From: Helicoverpa zea
Taxonomy: Eukaryota; Arthropoda; Insecta; Lepidoptera; Noctuidae
Direction: 5' to 3'
Assembly (NCBI RefSeq): GCF_022581195.2
Contig: NC_061472.1
Location: forward strand, 9,052,001-9,116,000
Length of the DNA stretch: 64,000 bases
The position numbers and the translations under genes were made by a program. Each line of letters starts with the position of its first letter. The stretch's first letter is position 1. Positions 1 to 12,248 of this stretch are shown here, one piece after another. The notes below the pieces were generated by a model that saw only the letters and a program-made list of their open reading frames with translations, ran no database searches and was not told where the DNA came from.

Positions 1-904
1 AAATAACAACCGAAATATCTCAGTAGCCTTTACATTAAATTGTAAAACAATAAAATTTACAATAATGTATTCGCCCAAAGGCAAAAGGGCCGAAAATCGC
101 AGCCGAACACGAAATATTTGGTCTTATCGACAAAATGTATCGTGGACACGGTATCCGCACTTCATGTTGCAAAACTTTTTAAAACTTTTCATATGAATTC
201 AATGGACACATTATTTCATACTGACATTTGGTGGACTGTTATTTTAATTTATTATATTTTAAAATTTTATTGTTTCTTCTGTATTTTCGCGCTATTAAAG
301 TCGTTTGCGTATTTTATTTATTTAAGTTACCCAATAATTTTTACTCCGCTTTTATTTTTGGGTGTTGACTTTCTCTTCATACATATAAAGGGACAATATT
401 AATTTTCGGCATTGTTTTATTGACAAACACTGTATTTTGTCTTAAATCATTGAGTAACTTTTCGTTGTTTTTCGTTTCCTTACTTTATTTTGCTAATGCT
501 GTACTATGTGCGTAAAAACTAGCAAAATGTAGCTGCGTTAGGCACTTGTATTTACATTTTTCGCGTAAACTGTTGTAGGTACCTAAATATTAGATATAGT
601 TTTCAAATATAATACAGTATAAATGCTGACGAAGTTCGAACTAGATGTGAAGTAAATTAAAACATGTTTATCTATTTAAATGCACTTTCATTATGACTCG
701 CTATCAGCTATATCTCTTTTAATAAGTCTTCAATCTCACTTCAAAGATATTGTACAACAGATTACAAAAACTATTCAAATTATAATAAATGTGAGACGGA
801 AAAACAGATATTGCCCGTTAAAATTAAAGAGCACGTGTTCAATTGAAAAACATACATTTATAACTAAGGCATTCATTTTCGTTGAAGTCGTAGTAGCAAC
901 TTTT
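1..904. other. AT-rich non-coding sequence
   Basis: I see no recognisable gene here. The open frames at 118-402 (+) and 680-922 (+) are short and compositionally like AT-rich noise: the first is rich in Phe, Ile, Leu and Tyr as expected from T-rich DNA, and neither resembles a known family. Confidence 0.6.
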
Positions 905-1098
905 CTAATGCAACTTTTCTAAGTTTGTATGTATTTTCTAAGTAGGTATACCTTGGATACTAATGGCTGAAAGGTGAAGGAAAACATCTCGCAGAAACCT
1001 GAACTATAAAGTCTTAAATCACCAACGCGCATTGAGCAAGCGTGGTGATTAACACTCAATCTTTCTCCGTGTGAGAGTAGGCCTGTGCCCAGTAGTTT
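905..1098 (+). repeat. SINE family B copy (5'-truncated)
   Basis: This stretch shares long collinear blocks with 4290-4461 and 16605-16740. They include 'GAAAACATCT', 'CTATAA-GTCT-AAATC', 'GAGCAAGCGTGGTG', 'TTCTCCGTGTG' and, here and at 16.7 kb, 'AGGCCTGTGCCCAG'. The 4.2-kb copy has a tRNA-like head, so this is the body and tail of a tRNA-derived SINE. The tRNA-like head is not recognisable in this copy. Confidence 0.7.
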
Positions 1099-3429
1099 CG
1101 TTTTGGCCTGAATCTTACAAAAAACCTATAAATTGTATCAGAAAAAATATCGTTTTAGCTGACGAGATGATTTTGTGGCGAGTCTCGGGCTTGATTCTTT
1201 CAAAACAAACACTCGAATGTATCCAAACAGCTGTTAACATATTTTGGTGTATGGTACCAACACAAAGGAGTTCCCTAAAATCACTATACAGTTGCTACTA
1301 AGATTTGATATTTTTAAAAATATTTCGTATTTTTTTAGGGAACTGAAACATTATTTGGGTATGACACTCCTAATGGAATATTCACTAAAAAATATTATAT
1401 CTAAAGATTAATTAAAATTTCATTAGTGGGTAATAAAAAACAATAATTTACGCAGAAGTAGAGCATTACTCACGTCAGAAACTCGCTTATCTGCCATTCT
1501 ATTGCAATTAATAAATAGACTCGGCATAAAAACATCCCAAACTATACCTACTTGTATGACTGTACTCAAGACCGATAAAAGAATTATTGAAAAAACTGAC
1601 TCAAATAGAATAAATCTATTCGAAAGCATAATAAATTGATTCGTTCCACTTAGTACCGCGAAGCACGTGTCACTTAGGAAAAATTCCAAAAATATCATTA
1701 AATTATTTATACAATGTATTCAGGGCCCTTCTTGACCGGTTGTTTATTTTATACGGGTAACAGTCGTTTGTGTAACTTTCCTACGTTTTTATCTCGAGTT
1801 TCGGATGTGCGTGCGCATTCTACGGCTTGTTTGGTAGCTAAGATGCTGCTGCGCGAAACGTATAAAAAAAATACAATTGGTAAATGAGATCTATTTTTAA
1901 ACAAAAACATTTTTTTTTGTTTATGTTTTAACTGTTTAAATTCAGTTATTCGTGTTATTTTTTATTTATCGCTTAACTTCATTTACTATGCGTTAGCCCT
2001 GGACACATTATCCAGACCAATTATTACGAACATGTTTAATTAGGCACATGTTTAAATCGTATGGACCGAAATAATACATTTTCAGTAAGACACAAATTCG
2101 AAATATAGTCAGAAACTTTCTTAAACCATTTAATAACCTTCATAGAAAGTGTTAACAACTATTTAAAGCCAGGCTTACATTATTTACACTCATAAAAATC
2201 CCTGTGCACTAAGAGAATGAATGTGTAAGAAAACATAGTTCATAATAAAATGTCCTTTTCTGCGTCAATAAAAATAAAATGCTTGTCTACACGTAAATAA
2301 AGCCGTAAAGAGTTTTACGATAATCTTGTATTTTTCTTACTAGAACAACACACTAGGATTAGTCGGTAATCCCACGCAAGCCACTTGAAACTAAGATATG
2401 TTTACTTTTCTTGTATGTATGTGTAAAGATAAAACCGAGAAGTTCAATATTAAAAACTATTCAACTTTTAATAGCTATTAATATTACCATCATTTTTTCT
2501 TAAGTTCACAAACCTTTTTGGAATAGGTAGTAAGGCCCTTCCAAAAGTACATAACATGACGACGATTTTTTTTATACGCAAATGAGTGTTTTTTTTAGAA
2601 TATTTTGTGACGTTAAAACGCTAATGGCACCAATGAACTCGGAAGTCATTTTACTATTTTTAGTATGGTCACATTAATTTGACACTTTCGCAACGAAACG
2701 TTAATAACTCTTAAGTAGGTACCTATGGACCATCGAAAAATGTTAAAAATCAAAATATAGGTACCTACTTAGAATTAAGTGATAAAATATGTTTCTTGAC
2801 AATGTGTGAATTTCTGTAAACCTGTAAACTGAAGCCCTGTCCGTCTGTTTGTTACAAATTCAAGGACTGGTGAACACATGATTATATATGGATCTATAAC
2901 TAGTTTCAGGTTTAAATATGTTATTTATGAATATATTCTTCGTAATTATTTATGATATATTACGAAGCTTTCGTTGTTTTTTTTTTTTCAAAAATCTTTT
3001 AAAAGTCAAACATTGCACGCCCTCAGCAGCATTTTAGCGACCTCCCCAAAATTAAGGTTAATTGACTTTTCGTCTACGTTATTGATTTTAGAACTGTCTA
3101 TTTGTTTGTTAAAATAGCTGAATGGCTTATTAATAGCGACTGGGCGATGGTTCTCACACATTAAATATATGTCACGGAATATATTCCATGTCTTGTGTAT
3201 CAATCACCACATAACGACTGCATCTAATTTTCGATTGAGTACCAACCCGTGGTTCTGGCCAATAAAATTCCGCACGCTGACGTTAAGCGTATGTAAATGT
3301 ACATTTTTGTAATCAGATATAAATATGTATGATATTTGTTTTAGTAGCCGTTTTTTATGCGTATTTTATTTACTTAGAGTAGGTACTATGTTGGAAGTTT
3401 TAGTTTAGTTTTTGCTTGCAGCCAAAACT
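1099..3429. other. AT-rich non-coding sequence
   Basis: No gene is supported. The minus-strand frames at 1423-1698 and 3006-3203 lack recognisable domains and sit in AT-rich DNA. Homopolymer T runs and short ATTT-type repeats dominate. Confidence 0.55.
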
Positions 3430-3600
3430 GAAGTTTTATAAATTTGTTTCACTTATAAAGTAGCTTTGCACCAATTTTACCAGCTTTCTGAGGGAATTTG
3501 TTTCCGAACATTCAAATCAGTTCAGTGGCAAAAGCGTGAAAGTCGAACAGACAGACGCATTTACTTTTGCACTTATAATATTATTAGTAAGGATCCTCTC
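3430..3600 (+). repeat. Interspersed repeat tail
   Basis: The segment ends with 'GCGTGAAAGTCGAACAGACAG' type sequence followed by 'ATTTACTTTTGCACTTATAATATTA-TAGTAAGGAT'. This resembles the 3' end of a very common lepidopteran non-autonomous repeat. The class (MITE, SINE or LINE-derived) cannot be fixed from one copy. The assignment rests on my memory of such tails, not on a second copy in the window. Confidence 0.4.
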
Positions 3601-3905
3601 AATATGTATGAAATTAACCTGACTTATGACTTATAACTTTACCCGTCATAGACAATTGAAGCAAATAGAAAAAAAACTCCTAAGATAAGATCTAAAACGG
3701 ACTAGCAGCTCTAATTATACCTGATAATAAAAGCTAGACGTAATAAAATTCTAGTTAAATATACTATGAACGAAGATAGGTAGCCTAGGACAACATTACT
3801 GACCTATATCTCATGTATTGACTTACAACTGACTGATAAGCAGCTGATAGATAGTTCTTCATTCATTACTGTCTGGCTTCTTTGTAATAGTTAAGTCGCG
3901 TTTAA

Positions 3906-4075
3906 GGTCTCTGGACGGGACGGCGACGCGACGCTGAGCAGTTGTAATGTACTAGATATTACGGAGGCCGCCACACAGAGCCGTCCCGCTCGACGCGACG
4001 CGACGCGACGATCTAGTACATTGTGTCGCGTCGCCGTCCCGTCCCGCCGCGCCGCGCCCGCTGTGTGCAGAGACC
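3906..4075. mobile_element. GC-rich foldback element, copy 1
   Basis: The element is bounded by GGTCTCTG at 3906 and its complement CAGAGACC ending at 4075. Inside, 'GACGGGACGGCGACGCGAC' and 'TGTACTAGAT' recur as inverted copies ('ATCTAGTACA', then 'GTCGCGTCGCCGTCCCGTC'), so the whole can fold into a long hairpin. A second copy at 12138-12248 shares the middle nearly base for base but lacks the inner part of the right arm. The GC content is far above the AT-rich surroundings. A non-autonomous foldback or MITE element is the best reading; I find no clean target-site duplication. Confidence 0.65.
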
Positions 4076-4082
4076 ATTACCT

Positions 4083-4212
4083 ACTGGGTAAAACCAACTC
4101 GGGTCTTACCAAGGGATTGTCTTACCTGGATAACTGGGTTGTGCTGATACTCAGCTGCATGCGGTGAGACTGGAAGCCGACCCTAACATTGTTGGGAAGT
4201 CACGGGAGATGA
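4083..4212 (+). repeat. SINE family C copy (diverged)
   Basis: The block 'TAACTGGGTTG ... ACTCAGCTG ... AGACTGGAAGCCGACCC-AACAT' matches 41930-42100, and matches 10985-11050 in reverse. It ends in GATGATGATGG. This family is common in noctuid-type genomes. It directly abuts the tRNA-like head of the next SINE. Confidence 0.65.
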
Positions 4213-4461
4213 TGATGGCGTAGTTGGTAAAAAACCAACCTCTTAAGTACAAGTATGTGAGTTTGATTCCAGGTCAAGCAAGAACCAATGAAACTTTTCT
4301 AAGTTTGTATTTACTTTCTTAGTATATATCTTGGACATAAACATGATTTAATTTAAGGTGAAGGAAAACATCTTGTAACCTGGACTATAATGTCTGAAAT
4401 CTCCAATCCCAATTGAGCAAGCGTGGTGGTTAACGCTCAATGCTTCTCCGTGTGGGAGCTT
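4213..4461 (+). repeat. tRNA-derived SINE (family B, full-length)
   Basis: The head carries a box A-like 'TGGCGTAGTTGG' and, about 50 bases downstream, a box B-like 'GTTTGATTCC', the spacing expected of an internal Pol III promoter. The body shares 'GAAAACATCT', 'TGGACTATAATGTCTGAAATC' type blocks and 'TTCTCCGTGTGGGAG' with the copies at 0.9 and 16.7 kb. It is probably transcriptionally dead; no long A-tail remains. Confidence 0.65.
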
Positions 4462-7400
4462 TAATTATTATTTATGTAAAAACAAGTCATCTCATTTAAT
4501 TACCGCTAAGAATTATCATAAGACAAAATCTACTTAAAAATACCTGCTCTACTTTGATTGATCCAATCAATCACTCTACAACGGAATTGTAATGATTGAT
4601 TCAGCGATTTAGATTATTTGGTAGAGTATCTATGTGTATGGTAATTTCATCTTTGAAAATGACCCACTCTTACGTGATAAAATTTATATGTTTAATGAAA
4701 AAAATTTCGTTTCTTTATATAAGCTTCATAGACAAAACATCAAAATTAAGCAAAGGAGTCGTTATTAGGAAGATACATATAGTGAAATGACCACATTTGC
4801 CTTTATTGTTAAAATTACGAAGCGCTTTATATAAGTAGCTAGGTATACTATATTTACAGACCTAAGTAAGTACCTAGGTACATACGCACGTTACGTCATG
4901 AGATAAAATATTTGCTAACATACGTGTCTTTGGCGTAGTTTTCTGCTGGCCCTGAACCGTAGACAGATATAAATATAAATAAAATCAAACAATTCATCGT
5001 AATATTAAAAGGAAAACTGGTCAAGGGCAATCTCCACACAATACAGCGAATCAACAAGTCTTTACCGCCCAGTGGGCAAACTTATAAAAAACCTAGAAAA
5101 AAATTTTTCTAACACGGAATTTCGGCGAGACATTTCACAAGCAATCAATCAAACCGGACTACCGCAGTTTTCGGTGCAGATAACACGAAACGGGACAGCA
5201 GATAAGTAATTTATATCGCAACCGCTATCGTACATTGTATACTTTCTTCAGTTTATCGTCGTAATCAAATCAGTGCCAGATACCGGTAGGCGGGAATCGA
5301 GATAGCGAAACGAAAAATTCCGTGCGATTCTAAACTTTGTGACAAAAACTCCATCATGGCCGATTTATTTTTAGTTGCGAAGAAAATTTTCATTACGAGG
5401 TCATTGTTTTGCAGGCGGTCGCAGACGCTGTTTTGTCTCGCACACAAATAAATGTATTTAAGCATATGTGGCGTTTACATAATTTGTCATTTTTATTACT
5501 CAAGTATTGTATAAATTGCTTCGTAACAGACTGTGTGTAAACTCGGACTTTGTATTAGCTTCAGTCCGTTTTGTGACTATTATATCCGCATGAACAATAC
5601 GTGTGCGTTATCATTAGGTAGACTGAAGAGTTAAAGAATGATTCAAATGGTGTTTAGCTGAAATATAATGTAAGACCGTGTGCAGCTAAAATAATACCGC
5701 TTTTATCAATTCAGTCGAACCTTTAAATATTATTGCAGATTAAAAGATTCTAATTAGTAAGAGCAAGGAGGAGACCCATTTTTTATGCGCCTTCCTCTTA
5801 TCTACAAATTATTACTACAGTCGTACCAAACGGAAATATGTAGACTAATTCAATAACACTTTTTTTATATTGGTACCACTGTGACACTAGTTACCCTTTC
5901 TTACTGGCACGGAACCCGGAAGCCGGGATAAGATAAAAAGCACGCACTTCATCGATATCTTATCGATACACACCCACGTTGTTCGCACATCATTAGACTT
6001 TAATAATCTTGATCTGCAACATTGCTTAGTAGCGTATACAATTTTGACAAAATACCTAAATTCAATAAATTTTCGTCTCCATCTAATAAAATGGCTGTTT
6101 ATTCAAAAGGATTATGCATAAAATGTTAAGTGGTTGCAAATAAGCTATTAAAATAAGATTACGTTTTTATGATGTAAAAAAACTTGCGGCTGCATCGTAG
6201 CTGGTTTTTGGCTAAAAAAACTGTCATAGATTCCATCTTTGGTCCGTAATAAACTTTTTTTACCACACTTAGGCAACGGTTACGTGTATCGACCAAACGT
6301 ATTTAGATAAAAAAATAAGAGCAAAACGGTGTATTGTCTCTTAGCGATTTATAATCAATCATAGTCTAGTCAATCTGCCATTTTGTCGAGAACAAAAAAA
6401 TGTGGCAAAATATTAATGAAAACAATTGTGGATATTATAGTAGATACATTAGGTTAGTAATTTATGGGTTGTAAAGGCTTGGCTTGCAATCATTGAACTG
6501 GCAACACCTTCAATGACAGGTTGTTGGCCCACCGCCTACAACACTCATAACGTAATCAGCTTCCTTCAATTAACATCAGGAAGTGTACGGGACAAATATT
6601 AAGAGTTTCTCATCAACCCTTACAAGCCACTAGGTTTCAACGTATAATTTTATAAAATAGATTTACTCTTAAAAAAAACGAAAAAACGACTACAATATTT
6701 ATTAAATCTTAACTAATATTAATTACTTATAGAAAGTAAAGTAAAGAGGTATATAATAATTTATTAAGACTTTTTCCAACGGACTTATTTTTTGCCAAAA
6801 CATAAGGAGACCACAGAAGTTATCACAAAAAGTATTATTTAATACAGTACGTCACTTCTCTTATAAAGAAGACATTAACAGGTAAAATTATCAGACTGAG
6901 TAAAGCAATGGGCCAAAATAGTCTTGAAAAAAATAGCTCTACTAGAAGTTAATATCCTACTCGTGTCTATAACTGTAAAAAATAATATTTATACGCGAAA
7001 TAGTAGCTGAATTAAGAATACATTTGGAGGTGAATATAAAAAGATGATCCGATGCACGTTTCAAACGAAAGTGAAATTAAATCTTCGGTAACAGGAAAAG
7101 TGCTTATTCATTTTTATACCAATGCATTCAGATATTTTGTATCTAATTCTAAAAAAAAGTACAATTATTATTTTTTCATACAATTTTTTCTTGACAGAAG
7201 CGGTATCTGATTTTTACGAGATTGTATTAAAAATCTTCTCAAGTTTAGAATACAACAGGTGTGTTGTCAAAACACTTATAGTTCCCTTAAAAAAAAAGTC
7301 AAAAAAATATTTAAGACATTTCTTTTATGATGACCTACTAAAAATGCAAAGAGACCACTGTGTTGAAAAGATCTAAGTAAGCCATATAAAGTTCTTCAGT

Positions 7401-8619
7401 GATTGAATTCTATGGGTTTTTTATGTAATAATGTTTTATATTTACATAAAAAATACCTATAAGCTAATATAAATAAATTGCGTGAAAGAATAATTCATAT
7501 TTTTTTAAATACATATTGTGATCAAAAAAATGTCTTACTAAATGGTGTTTGTATAATGGTACACTTTTTCACATATGTTTTCACAATTTGAATCCTACTT
7601 ATACACCAACAATATTAATTCAATAGTTTTACAAAATGATCTTATTATAGGGAAACTAAGTATCAAAATATTCATCCGCATCGCTGTCAGCTGGGATCGT
7701 GCCCAAAAGGCTGGCTGCATTGCCACGCTGGATGGCAATGCATATCCTTTGAACACTTATACACCTCTAAATACCATTTGTAAATGCACTGTAAAATATA
7801 CGAACTACCTAGTGGGTACGTGTACTCGTCTGAACACGTGTTTCCATTCCACTAGTGCCAGTGCTAGACTGATTCTAAAATAAACTACCTTTTAGCACTA
7901 GTTGGTCATCACTACATTCATAAAATATGCAGCCTTAAATACAAACGTTATTACAATTATGTGCGACGACTGATGCACTCAAACTCACTTTCATTATCTC
8001 ACCACTCACACTTTTTTCTCAAAATGAAATTTTTATGACTTACGTCAGTTCCCTTGTAATACTTCGTCATTTACGAACCGCTAAAAACTTCAATAAGAAA
8101 TTATTTTAATTTTAATGCTCACTATTTGAACACGCAACGTAATAAAACGGTATAAGTAATAAAATTAAAATTCACTACAATTCACACACACTAATGTAAA
8201 TGGTTATGAGAAACTTACCTGTTCAAATCTGTATACTCTGCCGAGGACAGATGTTGCACATACAAAATTTTTGAACCAATAAACTGTTACACTTTGAATT
8301 TTTCCTCCTGAAACCGAAGTCACACTTTCGAAATACGCTAGTTCACACAAATGGATGTTTTTCAAAACCGCGTAAGTTTCCCAACGGCGTGTCACTTTCG
8401 TACAGTTTCCGACCAGATCGTGTTCACTTGTGGTTATTGTAACTCTAACTCGAATAACTCAACACTCGTATTATTGGTGCAAATAGACATCACACAGGGA
8501 AGGTAATCGATACTAGTAATATTTCCCACCGTCGTTTCTCTGCGAACTGAAAATCACGCACATTATTAGCTAACACATGAACCACTTAAAAATACACTTA
8601 TTAAGTTTCGGCACTAAAA
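4462..8619. other. Long non-coding stretch
   Basis: No gene is supported over about 4.1 kb. The open frames (4596-4790, 5265-5465, 7122-7376, 7575-7883, 8204-8395) are short and match nothing I recognise. One point of note: on the minus strand a perfect donor (CAG|GTAAGT type) lies at about 8219, just downstream of the CpG-rich block. An untranslated or short first exon running leftward from that block is conceivable. I could not find further exons, so I do not call a gene. Confidence 0.5.
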
Positions 8620-9540
8620 TATCATAGAGTAATAAAAACGCCTTTAGCGTCGCGCGGGAGAAATAAACAAATTCAAAATAACCTACACTGTCAATAAGAA
8701 AATTAAAAGAATCGATAAAGGACGCGATAAAACGTGTAAGTCTGCAAATGTTTACTCAAATAATTGGTGCGCCGTGTACAACGTATGTTGAGGCGCAAAC
8801 TTACAGTGCGCCCCGTGCCAAAAGAGATTTTGTCAAGCAATTAGCAGATAACTGTCGTCAGATGGAACGAAAAAAAAGTTTTTCGGCAAGAAAGTGTTCG
8901 CCCCGAGCGTTTCGTAACAGGCGAGCTGAGCGCACAAGTCGTTACACTGAAATCGTCCCAAAGCAGAGATCACGTACGCACGCCGCGTGGAAACAGACCA
9001 CCTAGGCACCAAACACCAATTTTCACCTGTGCGAAATGATAAAATCAACTTTTCCACGCGGTCCGGCCTTCGCTGCATTGTTATGCAATTGCAAAACGCC
9101 GGACCGGCTGCCAAATCACGAAACTAAGGTTTTCGAACGCGCGAAGTTGTTCGGAAAAACGTTAACCGGAAAAATCCTAACCTCAAATAGAGAAAGCGGC
9201 GGAAAGTTTTTGGTGATACTTTGAGGTTATTACTCTATGGTATTTTGTGTTTGCCGATCACATGTTGGTCAATTACCGGCTGCGATTTATCGTGAGCGTG
9301 TTCGGGAGCGCGCTCGGCCGACTTCGTGGAGCGGCATAACGTGACCGGCGCTGGCGGTAACTCGCGCGATACTGAGGCGTCGCGCCCAACTGCTATCTGG
9401 ACTCCGCGGGCCGATACACTTTACGTCTTCAAAAAAGCTCGGCCTAACGTGCTAGCGGTACCGTCAGCAACGAAAACTGGTATACGAATGTACGGTCAGA
9501 AAAAAACATGGACCTCGTGTTTTGGCCATGTAGTATAATG
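8620..9540. promoter_or_regulatory. CpG-rich block, possible promoter region
   Basis: Within AT-rich surroundings, about 900 bases are rich in CpG and GC ('GCGCGCTCGGCCGAC', 'GTCGCGCCCAAC', 'ACGCCGCGTGG'). It contains overlapping short frames on both strands, which is what GC-rich non-coding DNA gives. A housekeeping-type promoter or 5' untranslated exon is possible. An unlabelled GC-rich transposon is the alternative. No TATA box, start site or conserved protein could be identified. Confidence 0.3.
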
Positions 9541-9994
9541 GAACATGACGACACGTATGCTTCGGGGAACCGATGCATCATCAATGACAAAGTCGTAAAA
9601 GAGATTTTTTCCCGAATTAAACATATTAATTTAGAGACACAACCATTAATTAGCTTAACCAGTTCTCTTAGTATGATATGCAATGATAATAATTTTCAGG
9701 TCGCAACAAAAAGTATTTACATAAAATTGTTGTTTTATGACATGTGAGTCAATGGATGAACTGATATGTTAATAGTTATTTTTTATCAATTACCGTATTA
9801 AGTTTATTGATCACGAGAATAATGACCACAATAATGTTTGCGGCTAGTGTTAAAAATGTCTGACTTCTTAACCTGGGAGATAACGAATAAATTATGAACG
9901 AACATATTTCAAAACAGGATATCCCCTTAACTTAAAACAACTACAATGTACCTTAAGAAGATGGGATTTCCATTGTGCCTAGATATCTAAAATA
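9541..9994. other. AT-rich non-coding sequence
   Basis: I see no gene, repeat boundary or regulatory motif that can be supported. The frame at 9508-9747 (+) has no recognisable domain. Confidence 0.5.
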
Positions 9995-10263
9995 AAAACC
10001 GGCCAAGTGCGAGTCAGACTCGCGCACGAAGGGTTCCGTACCATTATTTATAAAACGGACAAAAAAATCACGTTCGTTGTATGGGAGCCCCCTATAATAT
10101 TTATGTAATTCTAGTTTTCTAGTTTCAACAAAAATACATCATCTGTGAAAATTTCAGCTCTCTAACTATCACGGTTCATAAGATACAACCTGGTGACAGA
10201 CGGACGGACAGAGGAGTGAAAACAATAGGGTCCCGTTTTACCCTTTCGGTACGGAACCCTTAA
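9995..10263 (+). repeat. Common lepidopteran interspersed repeat
   Basis: It starts with 'CGGCCAAGTGCGAGTCAGAC', continues 'CGCGCACGAAGGGTTCCGTA' and ends 'GGGTCCCGTTTTACCCTTTC' plus 'GGTACGGAACCCT'. The start and end share the inverted motif GGGTTCCGTACC / GGTACGGAACCC, so the element has short subterminal inverted repeats. I recognise this repeat from many moth and butterfly loci. Its formal class is uncertain (a MITE is the likely reading). Confidence 0.75.
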
Positions 10264-10689
10264 AACAAAGGACATCATGATCATATCATCACTGCCCTCT
10301 ACTGAACGTAAACCCTGAAAGGGGGCCCTTACTAATGTATGACGGAACAAGACAAGAAGCAAGCATGTCTATAGAAAAAGTAAAGCAAGCATAGAAACGT
10401 ACATATAAAAACGTCATAAATGTATTTATCCTAATAATGATTACATGTTTTAATTGTGCTTCTGTTACTAAGTCACGAGCCACATTTACATCTATATACC
10501 TACTCTCTCATATACTCCCTCAAACACTCTTCGTATATACATATGAGACCCCTTCAGGAACTCCCGTATGGTATATAAGCCCTATCTACATCATTACGTA
10601 CTACCTCTATGTACTCTCCTATAGGTACATATATTCTCATGTGTTACCTCTATGCAGGTACTTCTTTATATACCTACTGTCTCATGTAC
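10264..10689 (+). repeat. Low-complexity TAC/CTC-rich tract
   Basis: From about 10487 to 10690 the sequence is made of diverged units such as TACCTACTCTCTCATATACTC and GTACTCTCCTATAGGTACAT. This produces two overlapping open frames (10437-10853 and 10609-11004) that are not credible genes. It appears to be an old short-period tandem repeat. Confidence 0.45.
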
Positions 10690-10860
10690 TCTATCGGCTA
10701 CGGCGGCTGTTCTCGTATAAGGAGATTAGCCAACTGCGCAGGACATATTATAGCGCACGAGAATTTGCGCAAATACAGGTGCACTCACAATTCCTTCACT
10801 ATCATAGCCCGATGGGACGGCAATCCGACAATGTTTGTTACAAATCGCAATAGGTTTTCG
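10690..10860 (-). repeat. SINE family A fragment (3' part)
   Basis: 'AAGGAGATTAGCCAACTGCGCA', 'GCACGAGAATTTGCGCA' and 'CATAGCCCGATGGGACGG' match the reverse of the family A copies at 13911-14250 and 56395-56740. The tRNA-like head is absent here, so only the distal part is present. Confidence 0.7.
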
Positions 10861-10984
10861 ACACGACAATTTATTATATTAAAAAAATACTTAGGTGGTT
10901 TCTCTCACAGGCTGGCTGACACACTTGAATGCTGCATTAAGACGAAAAACATCCTGAAAATAAAATATTGCAATTTTTCGATAC

Positions 10985-11050
10985 CCATTTTGTCATCTGC
11001 CTAGCCTTTTCCCAATTATGTTAGGGTCTTCCAGTCTAACCAGAAGCAGG
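10985..11050 (-). repeat. SINE family C fragment
   Basis: The reverse complement contains 'AGACTGGAAGACCCTAACAT' followed by 'TTGGGAAAAGGCTAGGCA', the same tail as at 4083-4212 and 41930-42100. Confidence 0.6.
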
Positions 11051-11653
11051 TGAGTATCTACGCTTTATCCATCCGTCTAATGAGAGCCTCTTTAGATGCG
11101 AGTTGAGGCCTCGAGTTACTATTCCAAATAATAACAAAATATTCTGAACAATTGATATAACTACTGCAAATCTCAGAACACCGAATTTCAAAATTCCGAC
11201 GAATAGGTATTTCCAATTATATTCAGATACTTTTTGAAAAAAAAAATGAAGCAATAATAAAAAATCAAAACTCTTCCACGGTTGGTTTTTTTATGACATT
11301 CACTAAAATATATTTCGTTATTTTGAGCAACCGAAATCACGAATTTTTGGTGTTTTGTATTCTAATATCCTAGATCTGAGCTCGTGTCTAAGAAACAGCT
11401 TTGGAGCGCTCGAGTACGGAGGCCACATTAAATGAGTCCTGGTCATAGAGAAACTAAATGACTAGCGGACTTGTCATAATAGGTACAATATATCCTAAGA
11501 AGATAGCGCACACAAAAGTGGAAGGGGAACGTTACTAGCTCCGCCCTCATACGCCTTCTTTACAACCCGGCCATTTTTTCTAAAGTAAAAATTAGCAATC
11601 AATTAAAACCAATCTTTGACTGATTGGTTGTGATTTGACAACGAACACCTCGT
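11051..11653. other. Non-coding sequence
   Basis: Nothing supportable. The minus-strand frame at 11036-11254 matches no family I know. Confidence 0.5.
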
Positions 11654-11656
11654 TAA

Positions 11657-11798
11657 AGGGCTTATTACACTTGACTAAATGATTCAGTCACTGAATTCAG
11701 ACAAATATAATCGCATTTAGGAAGGTAGATTTCTCACTAAATAATTTAGAAACCTAATCAGACAATCCTATCGGATTTAGTCAAGTGTAATAAGCCCT
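11657..11798. mobile_element. MITE with TAA target duplication
   Basis: Inverted repeats of about 24 bases, AGGGCTTATTACACTTGACT..., bound a 142-base element. TAA occurs immediately outside both ends (11654-11656 and 11799-11801). A 3-base TWA duplication with short TIRs is typical of PIF/Harbinger-type non-autonomous elements. There is no coding capacity. Confidence 0.75.
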
Positions 11799-12137
11799 TA
11801 AAAACCGAGCGACATACATTTGCTAAGTACTTGGAATATGTCGAGCCTTCATGCTCGGTTTTTCTACGCACGGTAAAACCGCGCTGAAAACTGCCACTGT
11901 AAAAGCGCCGTATACAAAGTGTGTCGTACCTAATCACATTAAATTGAATACGTTAATTTACTGATTAATATATGTCGATTAGAACAAAGAAAAAAATAAA
12001 ATACGTAAAAAAATTCGGACAAAGTAAATAGTATAAAAAGTGCGAGAATTAGATCACCATAAGAATCAGTTATTACAAACAACGGAAATTCTCCCTTGAA
12101 AACTGACAGCTCTCTAATGGTCAAAACATTCGATACT

Positions 12138-12248
12138 GCGGGCGGGACGGGACGGCGACGCGATACTGAGCAGTTGTAATGTACTAGATATTACGGAGGC
12201 CGCCACACAGAGCCGTCCCGCTCGACGCGCCCGTTGTGTCCAGAGACC
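12138..12248. mobile_element. GC-rich foldback element, copy 2 (deleted)
   Basis: The left arm and centre ('GGACGGGACGGCGACGCGA', 'GAGCAGTTGTAATGTACTAG', 'CCGCCACACAGAGCCGTCCC') are almost identical to 3915-3995. The inner right arm is missing and the copy ends in CAGAGACC. The deletion removes one arm of the hairpin, as slippage across a palindrome would. Confidence 0.65.

Noticed and set aside
118..402. 94-codon frame resembling a membrane protein
   Set aside because: The hydrophobicity follows from T-rich DNA; there is no homology or coding context.
10437..11004. Two overlapping plus-strand frames of 131 and 138 codons
   Set aside because: They run through a low-complexity tract and a reversed SINE; the second half is SINE translated in sense-less orientation.
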